Notes under the pieces: model-generated
Seen by the model: the letters and a program-made list of their open reading frames with translations, nothing else
Database searches by the model: none
What the model was told of the DNA's origin: nothing
Origin: Musa acuminata AAA Group
Lineage: Eukaryota; Streptophyta; Magnoliopsida; Zingiberales; Musaceae
NCBI RefSeq assembly: GCF_036884655.1
Contig: NC_088327.1
Coordinates: 17,183,501-17,247,500, forward strand
Direction of reading: 5' to 3'
Length of the DNA: 64,000 nucleotides
Translations under genes and position numbers: made by a program
Part shown: in pieces, positions 21,001 through 32,100 of the stretch
Numbering within the stretch: position 1 is the stretch's first letter
How the letters are laid out: every line of letters starts with the position of its first letter

Positions 21001-24000
21001 TTCTCTTGTCATTTTTTTTGGTAGCGAAGGACGACTGGGAGCAGAAGGAGGTTTATATGCTGCGGGCCTAGGAGAGGTTCTGTAGCAGATTTTTACGTCT
21101 AAAGTGTAGCAGTTTGGACGTAAAAGGTCAATGGTTTATATTGAGAATTTTTTTACGAAACCAAAGAGAAATCCGCTGTTAGGAAGTGCAAAGCTGTTGT
21201 AAAAATTTCGTAGATATTTGGACAGAAAAAACGTAGTAGCAAGATCAAACAAACTGTGCTATGCGGCTTTTGAATTCTGTAGTGCATCTAGCAGTTTAGA
21301 CGTAAAAGATCAGTGGTTTATATTGATAATTTTTTGATGAAACCCAAGGAAAATATGCTGTTAGGAAGTGTCGAAGCTGTCATAAAAATTTCGTAGAGAT
21401 TTGGACAGAAAAAACGCAGTAGCAAGATTAAATAAACTGTGCTATGCAGTTGGAATTTTGCAGTGCATCTTTCGTTGTAGAGATAAAAACTTTGCGACGA
21501 AAAGTTTATGCAGCAATATAGGAACGATTTTTTTGGATTTTTGAATAAGGATAACTAAATTGCAGCAGCAGTAAGGTAGGAAACTAGAACCTATTGCAAT
21601 TCATGGGGAGATCAAAGGATGATCCGCGATGGTGGAGATGATGGCGGAATTCGACGACGATCTTTTAAGCAATTGTGGGAATTACTTTGGGCGGCTGTGA
21701 GGGCTGATGGATGGCTGGATTTTTGAATAAGGATAACTAAATTGTAGTAGCAGTAAGGTAGGAAACCATAACCTGTTGCAATTCACGGGGAGATCAAAGG
21801 ATGATCCGCGATGGTGGAGATGACGGTGGAATTCTGCGACGATCTTTTAAGCAATTGTAGGAATTGCTTTGGGCGGCTGTGGAGGGCTGATGGATGGCTG
21901 TGGAAGGGCAGCGAGATGCCAAGAACGCTGCTCTAATACCAAGTGTTAAAACCCTAGCGGATTCTAAGCTTGGGGTTGGTCTCTTTAGGGGATCGGCCTC
22001 CTTGGAACTCTATAGGGGTTCTTTTCTCCAAGTTGCTGCTCAAAGGCTGCTAAAAAGATTCATCTATTGCTTCTCAAAAGAGGATGAATACATGACTATT
22101 TATAGGGCTTCTAAACCCTAACTCATAATAGGACTCATACTCAAGACTCTTACTTCTAACCAACTCCTAATAAGACTCATACTCTAAGAAGCAACCTCCC
22201 AACTAACCCTAACCCTAGCCGACCCCTATTAAAGAGGTGAAGAGGTCGGCTAGGTAGGTTTTACATTAATGCCCTTTCAATAAAATTTAATTAGGACTCT
22301 CCTAGCTAGAGTCCTAACACGTATCAATAATGCAGAGCCATTATTGGGCCGGATCTCATGTTCACTGTATTAGATCCTGGTTTTTAGTCCCATATCGGAT
22401 TTGGGAGGAGACTTGAGTTCTTATTGGTTTGGATCTTGACAGTTTTAATTTTTTGTTATTATCATAATTGTAAAAGAAGAATTTTGAAGGGACCTAAATT
22501 GGCTTATGACATTTTGTCATCAGATTCTGAATCTGCAAATGCACCCATCACCTGGATATATGGGCTGATCTATTATTTGAGTCGCTAAAAGAAATATAGA
22601 ACATAGGCTACATGAAGCTGAATTGTAAAAAATGGTCTATAAATGTTGCCTTTATAAGTTGAACTCCAGCAAGCTTTAAAGAAGCTGAAGTTTTATTGCA
22701 TTTGTTATTTTTACTCCTATGTATTGTTAGTATCTCATTGTGCATCATTATGCAATTGTAGTTCTGATGATAATCTAGCCAAACATGAGGAAAATGCCCT
22801 CTGAGGTTAGAAAAAAAGATTTTAAACCGCAAGCTTTGGTGCGTAATTCCACATTTTGTCCAATAAAAATCTCTATCATTGGATATGTGGGGCATCTTTC
22901 AAGAAAAACTACCACCCTCTGATGAGCGATCTTTGCAGCCCAACAAGAAACAGAAAGCAACCAATTATACTTTATATGTGTTAATTTTCCTATACCTTGT
23001 ATTGGTGTGAACTTTACACCGTGGGCTGCCCTTTTTACCACGGTAGTTGCAAGTTTGCTTTAACCATGCAGATTTTAGGTGCTAGTACATTAGCACTTGG
23101 TTGTTGTTGTGATGGTTTTATAGCAATGTCGTTTTCTCCTGTAGCTGATGATATATTGAGTTTTTTTATGCTTGCAGGTCTGTAAACATACTTTTTCTTT
23201 TTCCCCTGTTTATGCTGAGAATGCCCCTACAAGACTTCCTTTTGAAGAATTTGTGGTTGGAATGACAATGAAAGCATGCCATGTTATGCAATTCTTCCTT
23301 CGGCTGGCTTTTGTTCTTTCTGTTTGGCTCCTTATGATACCTTTCATTACATTTTGGATTTGGCGCCTAACGTTCGTGAGGAGTCTTAGTGAAGCTCAGA
23401 GGCTGTTTTTCAGTCACATGTCTGCACCTGTAATACTCACTGATTGCTTGCATGGTTTTCTACTTTCTGCTAGCATTGTGTTTATATTTCTTGGTGCAAC
23501 CTCTTTAAGAGATTACTTTAGACATTTACGAGAACTTGGAGGACATGACGCTGAGAGGGACGATGGTCAGGAAAGGAATGGTGCTCGTGCTGTTAGGAGG
23601 CTTCCTGGCCCTGTTAATAGAGTCCCTGTTGGTGATGGGAATGCTGAAGATGCAGGTGGGGCTCAAGGAATTGCTGGGGCAGGCCAAATAATTAGACGTA
23701 ATGCGGAAAATGTTGCTGCTCGTCTAGAAATGCAGGCTGCTCGTCTTGAAGCTCATGTTGAGCAGATGTTTGATGGATTAGATGATGCTGATGGTGCTGA
23801 AGATGTGCCATTTGATGAGCTTGTTGGTATGCAAGGGCCTGTCTTCCATTTGGTTGAAAATGCTATAACTGTAAGTCTCATTATACCTTATTTCCACTTG
23901 TAGATCCAGTAATTACTTCTTTAATCATGCTTTTATGTTTTTGGGCCTATATACTCTTCCGTTGACTTCTACTGTAATGAATGTGCTTGCATTGTAACTT

Positions 24001-26130
24001 TCTTTTTATATGAATCATTCTTTTTCTTCAATTATTTATCATAGATGTTTTCAGTGTTACAATCTGCTATTATAAGATAATGCAAAAACAACATAAATGA
24101 TGCACCTAAATGTGTTTTATGATTATATTACCTTTTAAGAATCCAAACTAGCCAACTACACGCAGTGATTGAAAAAGGCGCTCGGGCGCTCGCCTATGCG
24201 CTCGGGCGAGGCGAGGCGAGGCGAGACCCGAGCGCCTCGCAAATCTCCCAGGCGGCGCGCTTCAAACAGGCGCCGCCTGGGCGCTCGCTCGAGCCCAGGC
24301 GTTGGGCCCTTCGGGCGAGCGCTTGGGTAAACCAAGGCGACCGAACCAGGATTTTAGGTTTGGTTCGGTCCTGGTTCGGTTGGTTTGTTAGTTCAATCGA
24401 ACCAACTAAACCGATATAACCCTTACCCAACCTTAACCCGCTGTCGCTGCCACTCCCGATCCCGATCCTGATCTCGCTGCTCGTCGTTGTCGCTGCTCGC
24501 CGTTGTCGCTGCCTCTATCGCCGCTCGCCGTTGTCGCTGCTCGTAAACGCTGCCTCTGTCGCCGCTCGCGCCTCCCGCTGCTCGTCGCTCCTGCTCCCGC
24601 TGCCGCTGCTCGCTGCTCGCCGCTCCCGCTTCTGCTCTTGCTGTCGTTGCTCGCCGCTGTCGCTGCTCGCAAACGTTGTCGCCGTCGCCGCTCGCGCCTC
24701 CCGCTGCTCGTCGCTCCCGCTCCCTTTCCCGCTACTGCCGTTGCTCGCCGCTGTTTCCTTGTTTCTCAGTCAGCAGGCTCAGTATACAGTATACTGTTAA
24801 TATTAAGTTTATTTGAAATGATTAATTTTCAATACTGTTAATAGATTTTCTTAATTTAATAGCATATTTTTATTTAAAATTTTAAATAATTATATTTATT
24901 AATTATATTATATATTTTTATATTTTAGCTCCTCGCTTCGCTCGGGCAAGCACTTAGCGCCTCGGGCGTTTTTGGACCTTGGCGCCTTTTGGCGCATAGC
25001 GCTTTTTAAATCACTGACTACACGTGCAATGCCCAATGTTTTTTTCCCACTAGGAAAAACCAAAATAATTTTTTCCCCGTATAAGTGCCACAAATATGCA
25101 CCAAGAGTTATCAAAGTTTGAGCAGTAAGTTCTAAATCGAGCTACTTCATGTAAACAACGGCGAAGAAATTGATCTTAATTCCTTTTCACTTTCAGTCTG
25201 TTTTGAAATCACTGATACAAGGATTGGAGTTCTTGATGATTTGTGTTTTAGGCATTCTTGATAAGATAGGTTTTGATGGATAGTTGTAGGTTAATTGATA
25301 TATTTTAGAAACAATCTCAGATTGCAAGAGAACTTGTTGAAGGTTGTGATCTCAAACAAGTGCTGGACTGATGTGGATTATAAGAGAATTAGGGGCTGTT
25401 AGAGTGGGTTCTGTATGACTGTTGGAAGAACTTAATGGCCTATGGCATCAGATGTTGTAGAGCAGGTTTTACGATTTCTGAGGGAATTTAGTAGAGGAAA
25501 AGATGGCTCTTTGAAGGGGACTGGGTGGGGTAAGTTGGCAGCTGGACAGGTCTGTATATTTTGTTGCCAATTGGTTCTGATGCAAGGTCCAGATGCCAGT
25601 GGCAGAGTGAAAAGTCTTGGAGAAAGCTAGGATAGATCTTGGGTGGATTTGAAGGCTTTATCAATGTGTATGAAGAGATGTGTATGGCAAGCTTTTAAGG
25701 TGGAAACAAGAAAATTAAAGCTGCAGAAAAGGATGAAGCTGTTGCCTTGCTTTGTGTCGCGACAACCTCATGATGTCTAGAGTTGAACTAATATTGTTTA
25801 TTTGACTCGAGAGCCGCCATACATGAGAAAACCCCCAGGGACAACTTTTTTCATAGTATTTTGCATCTTTCTAATAACATGCACCCACAGATGATCTTAC
25901 CATGCATCCATAAAGGACTTTTACAAGTCCAAGACACTAGATTAAGCCTGAAGTAAAGCTGATCATAGCATGATTATTATTGAAGAACATCCAAAGTGTC
26001 CCTGATACATTTATATTGGAGGTCCTTGAAGTCCTCCACACTCCTCCCCATCAATTTGTAGGCTTGGCATATGACGTCGTTGACTAGTTTATCTGAAACT
26101 CATGTGGTCCTCGATCAATTTAATTTTTTC

Positions 26131-26177
<47 letters not shown>

Positions 26178-29100
26178 TATGTGTGTGTGTGTGTGCGCGC
26201 GCATGCTGTAGGCTTATGAGGTTTTTGGTTAGCAGAAGATTTGTTTCTTGATATTGGTTTTGCACACAATTTGTTTCGAGGGAATTTTCTTCCTATTCGA
26301 CTGCAACACTAGTTAAATTTTGTTCTACATTAGGTTTTAGGTCTTTGTGCTTCTACGTATGCACAATGCCTTGATTGTTTTGCAATATTCTTGGGATATT
26401 CCTCTGCTGTCTGCATATCTAGTATGAATCATGGCTGCATCCATCTTGTTTGCATTTATATATATATATTTTTGTTTGAGATGCATACTTATTGTTGGTA
26501 TTCTATCTGTTGGCTTTTCTAGTCTCTGTCTCAATCTGTCATACACTTGTAATTATGCATAAAAACTTATTTAAGCAACATTGCTTTGTTTTGTACTTGA
26601 GAAGTCGTGTAGCAACTGTTTAGTGAATTTTCTTTCGGTCCATGTCTCTTGGTGGTATTAATTTTGTGGAAAACCTCCCCCCTTATTCATATTTCCAATT
26701 TCATATGCAAGGCATCCTGACAAACAGAAAGGAAATTTCCAAGAATTATGATAGGGTATCATTATTGGAATATACCCTACTGTAAAGTTTAAAACTGCTT
26801 AATACTGTTGTTCTTATTCTTATCTTCTCATGTCTATATTGTGTCCTATACCTCCATTTAGCAATCTTGAGAAGTAATATTGAGCGGAGCCGAATGATAA
26901 TGGTGGTGTGATGATGCAGTATCAGGTGACAGTTGTGGATGCGGGGTGTGAGAGAGGAAGAAAGGGAGATAAAGGGAGTGACATAATACGGTATACTAGT
27001 CATGCCACTTTTTAGAATTTGGAAGTTAGTATGAGATAATGGAATAGTCGAATGATCACTTTTTTTTTTGTTGTTAAAACTAACATATCATAGATAGAGG
27101 ATATAGTGTTGTTATTTTTTCTTAGTTTTTCTGTCAGTTTATGCTGGAATTTTTTTGGAATTCCTGCAAGATTTATGGGTAATATATCTTGTGTGCAGTC
27201 CATTTTCTGTGCCTTTTGGGTTGTAATGCTCTGCTTGAACTTTTTTTAATGTTTGTGTTTGTTGACAGGTGCTGGCAAGTAATGCTATATTCCTGGGTGT
27301 TGTCATTCTTCTTCCTTTCTCATTAGGGAGGATTGTCCTCTACTACGTCACATGGTTCTTTGCATCAGTCTCTAACCCAATGATGGAAAAAGTCATGCCA
27401 CTTTCAGAATCAGCCCTTTCCTTGGCCAACAGCACATTGAAGATTGCACTGTCTGCAGCAAAGAACTTGTCAAGTGAAAGCAATAATGAAGGCCTCCTGG
27501 GGAACATGATGGAGGCAGTCACTGGATCCCAGAAAATTAATGTCACTGGTCTACATGAGTTCTCTAATAGTGTTGGCGGGTCTGTTTCAGCTGATCTTGT
27601 CAAGGGAACAGTTATTGGCTCCTCACATCTTTCTGATGTGACTACTCTTGCAGTTGGATATATGTTCATATTTTGCTTTATTTTCTTTTATTTTGGGCTC
27701 CTTGCTTTGATCCGATACATTAGAGGTGAGAGAATGATATTTGGGAGACTTTATAATTTACTTACAATAGCGGAAGCTGTTCCTTCTCTTCTTAGGCAGC
27801 TCCTGGCAGGAATGAGACATCTGATGACCATGTTTAAGGTTGCGTTTCTTTTAGTTATTGAACTTGGGGTTTTCCCATTGATGTGTGGGTGGTGGCTTGA
27901 TGTGTGCACTTTGAGGATGCTGGGGGCAACAATTGCTCAAAGAGTTGAATTCTTTTCTGTCTCACCTGTATTTAGCTCCTCAATTCACTGGCTCGTTGGT
28001 ATTATTTACATGCTCCAGATCAGCATTTTTGTCAGTCTTCTTAGAGGGGTAAGCTATAGTTAAGTTGCTGCTATTTCTATAGGTTAAACTATTATGCCAG
28101 TAAATGATTGTTCAAGAATGGGCCTTTCTGCTTGGTAGGTGTTGCGGAATGGAGTTCTCTATTTTCTGCGGGATCCAGCAGATCCAAATTATAATCCATT
28201 CCGTGACCTTATTGATGACCCAGTGCATAAACATGCACGACGCGTTTTGCTGTCTGTTGCTGTTTATGGCAGTTTGATAGTAATGCTCATCTTCTTACCC
28301 GTCAAACTTGCTATGCGTCTTGCACCTTCCATCTTCCCTTTGGACATCACGTACGTTGACTTCTAGTTTTTATTTTTTGCATTTGATAGTTATTTTATTT
28401 GACAATATCAATTCTGAATTCACCTTTATTCACTCTAAACATTTTCAAAATGCAGTATCTTTGACCCATTCACTGAAATTCCTACTGACGTACTACTGTT
28501 CCAAATTTGCATACCATTTGCTATTGAGCATTTCAAGCTACGGACAACAATCAAATCTCTTCTTCGGCATTGGTTTAAAGCAGTTGGTTGGGCTCTTGGT
28601 TTGACTGATTACTTGCTGCCACCATCCGAAGGAAATGGCAATCAAGATGCTGGCAACATGGAAGCAGTGAGACGAGACAGATTACATGTTGCTCGTCAAG
28701 GTGGTGCTGGTGAGAATGATCAGCCTTTGGTACCGAGAATTGCTGCTGAAGATCATCTAGGTACGGTTGATATTGTTGGAAATGCTGATGCTGCTGAAGA
28801 ATCTGATGTAGATGATCCAGCAGATTCTGAGTAAGTACCTTGGATGGAGTGACATTCATACTGCATGATTAATTTTTATCATGTTTTTGCTTGATTACTT
28901 GATTAGAACTTCTTAGATAGCTCTGTTCATTAAGATTTTTGTCATAGATAAAACATTGTGATACTTGTTCTTGATAGCTTCTATATCATGTGTTCATGTT
29001 ATCGCTCATCAATCTTTTTCTATGATTTTGCTGCATTTAATAACTGGTCTCAGCAACATATCATGACTTCACGCTCACTGGTACCTTGCTTGTGGAGTCA

Positions 29101-32100
29101 TCTCTACATGGCACTTGAAGAGCATGCACATGTAAGGAGTGTTGGGTGGGTCTATAACATAGATACGTTACAATGTGTCCTGCAACATGTGTTGTAACAT
29201 TAATAGCTTGTTGCTTCTGTGTCTTAGAGCACTATTATTTTCTTTTATGGGAACTTCTGAGAAGATAAAAGTCATTTTAGCAGTGGCATGATTTTATTAG
29301 AAAATGTCACGAGCTTCAGTCTTTCATATTATTTTGAATAATTATTTGAAGTGCCACACTGTGTACCTGTAGTTCACTGTCATAGCTTGCACAGCCTGTC
29401 AAGTCTAATCATATAGATATGATTGTTGATTGTTCTTGGTTATTCAAGATGAATTGGTCTATACTGCAGATTAAGTTGCTCAAGGGATAAGCTAATGTGG
29501 GATTTCCTTTTCATGTTTGTGTAAAATAATATAAAAATGATTTGTTACTGCATAAAACAAAATACTACATATGAATTCAAGAATTTTGCTGTGATTATAA
29601 TTCTAATTACATTATTTTGGTGAAAAGTTGATGCTGTAAGATCTAACATACCTAGGATGGTTGTAGGTGGCTGCCTGAGAGTAACCAGCCTCTGCGAGCA
29701 AGATAAAAAAGCTGGGTCTTCAAATACGAACTGATCCTGTTGCTAATGTCAAATCATTTAGTTGACTTCATAAACTTATTACTTGCACTGGTTTAAATGT
29801 ATGTTGTTCTTGAGTGCATGTGACACTAGGGATTACATACGTCAGTGGACATGCATTTTTTGAGCAAACATATAATCATAGTTAGATATCAGTTGTTTGT
29901 GGGATATCCAGGCTTGATTTCTGATTAATGGTTATATATACGTAGGCTAGAGTTTTGTTACTCAATCTTTTCATTCCTTTCATTAGCTGGTTTATTGAGA
30001 TATATGCTGTTGGCAAGTTTTATCTGGTTTACTTGGAAAAGGTTCAAATAAATATAGCCTACTATTTAGTATTTGAAGCAATGCATGCCTCTATTTACTA
30101 ACTATTTGGAGGTTTTTAGCAGCCAAGAAACCTTTCTTTCCTATCCTAAATTCTTTGTGATATAGTCTAAATTAGAAACACTTTTTCTAATTTTAATTGC
30201 TGCAGTTGCTTGAGACTGCTGCTCCAACAATATTTATTACTGAAGTCAACCATAGTTTCCTACCATCACCGTACCTGTTTCTGACCAGTTTGGAATTTTT
30301 TGTTTATGTTTTTGGCCTTCACTTTTCTTTTTGCCTTTTAACTTATGTTTTCTTTCTACAGCGAAATATCATTCCTGATTTATGTGGTTTTAAGGCACAG
30401 TTGTCCTTTTGATTTTCTATCTTGAAGCATTCATGAACAGTCATGATAATGATCTTGATTCCAGATTTGGCACTCTTCTTAAACCTCAAATTTAAATTTC
30501 TGCTAATTCATTTTGATATCACGTTCTCCATGGTGATATGAAATCTATAAATGAGAATTGAAGCATTTTCTTCAATAGTTCTCCATTTGGGCTCGTAGGA
30601 TTTGCCATATGATTGGATGGGAGCTCTAGTGATTTTGTGGTTAGTCAATTGTCTATACACAACATGACAAACACATTTGTCCATAAATCACTAGAAACCT
30701 TGTCATGTACTTGTATTACCAGTTGCTAGGAACACCTTTATAACTAGTGCAAGTAAAAGTTATTTCATATGAGATATTCTTTCTTCACTTTGACTAGGCA
30801 ATAAACTTCCTTCTCAGTTGTCTAAAATTTCTATCAAATGATCCATGATATTGTTTGTTATTTGATTATTTTGTCATGCATGGTGAATCATAATTGCCAC
30901 ACGAAGTTGGAGACCCTGGATATTTTAGTGAAGCTGATTTCTTCTTTTTTTTTTAAGTGTGCTCTTTTATGAATCTAAATTAGTATTTTTCAACAGTTTT
31001 GATAAAGATTTTGGCAGTGGCAAAATCTTTCAAGAAGATGCTAGAAGTGAAATAGGCATTATATATTATTTAAATTTTCAGGTATCAGTATCTGTTCTTC
31101 TGTTATGTAGTGAAAGCTGTTGATCGAACAAGAAGTTTTTGTGCTTAAGTATTTGGTTATCTGCAAAGGTCAAAGTGCCATGCAATGTATATGCTTATCA
31201 AAACATATCCAGTGTGAATAAAATTTCTTTTCATTTTGATTTTAGTATGCAAATAATTGATTTTAATTTTCACAAGTTACAAAAAGAGGGTGTCACACAT
31301 CTTGCTTGCTACCAGCATATGCTTTGACATACAACTGTCACACGCCATACTGTTCCCATGTTACACTGTTGGCACTGGGCTCCAATCACTTGGTCTATTT
31401 TATATAGATAGTATTGGACAATGCACATAGTCATGCTGGCTGCAGCTAATCCTTCCCTATGTTACTTAAAGCAGTACAAACAGGCATCTTGATCTATGTT
31501 ATCTTCAAGTGAGTTACTGCCTTTTTTTTAATATTGTGTCAAATACTATGTTGTTATGTGTTGTTATGGACCTCTAGTTTGAAGTAGTAAAATCAGGGTT
31601 ACTACATTGCTTAAAAATTTTGTCAAGTTTTGACTTGAGAATTGTCAAGAAGTTTAAGTTTAAGGGAATTGACATTAATTTTACAAGTAACTGAGACCAG
31701 AAGAAATATGATTATATATTTTTGGAATTTTCACAAGTGAAGATACATTTGATTAGTTTAACAACTGGAGAAGAACCTTGATTTTGCAGCTACTATTGGT
31801 AAAACAGTAAGCATTATCACATGTCAGAAGCAGCTGATAGTATGCAAGTTGCAAAAAGACATTTTCAATAATTGGAGTCAATTATATATATCTTCTTTTA
31901 CTATTTGCTTCATGAAGACTCATCACTAAATAATCCAAGTGCCATCATGTTCCTTGTGACACTTAGGGTGTTATTTCTATAGTATCTCAACAATATTATT
32001 CATAAATCATAGATGGTCTTGTGACGACCTCATAGAATGTTGCCTATGTTTAAGGTGTGCTTTGCGGTGTTACACAACTTGGGAAGCACGAACATGTCAA

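Larger units (their letters stand above)
16035..22319 (-). mobile_element. Ty3/gypsy element G1 in SUD1 intron 1, TSD CGTAT
   Basis: The 6,285-bp insert lies antisense to SUD1, between perfect CGTAT duplications (16030-16034, 22320-22324). The LTRs are 16035-16431 (3') and 21944-22319 (5'). Minus-strand order from the right is LTR, primer site, leader repeats, gag zinc knuckle, protease, RT-RNase H, integrase, chromodomain-like tail, polypurine tract and LTR. Most of gag is deleted. The protease catalytic Asp is changed and several frameshifts occur, so it is not autonomous now. Two younger insertions lie inside it (17207-17542 and 20273-20974). The LTR pair shows roughly ten differences in the first 190 bp by eye. 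Confidence 0.9.

Noticed and set aside
27343..27669. 108-residue minus-strand frame across SUD1 exon 3
   Set aside because: Antisense shadow of a real exon with no supporting similarity or splice structure.
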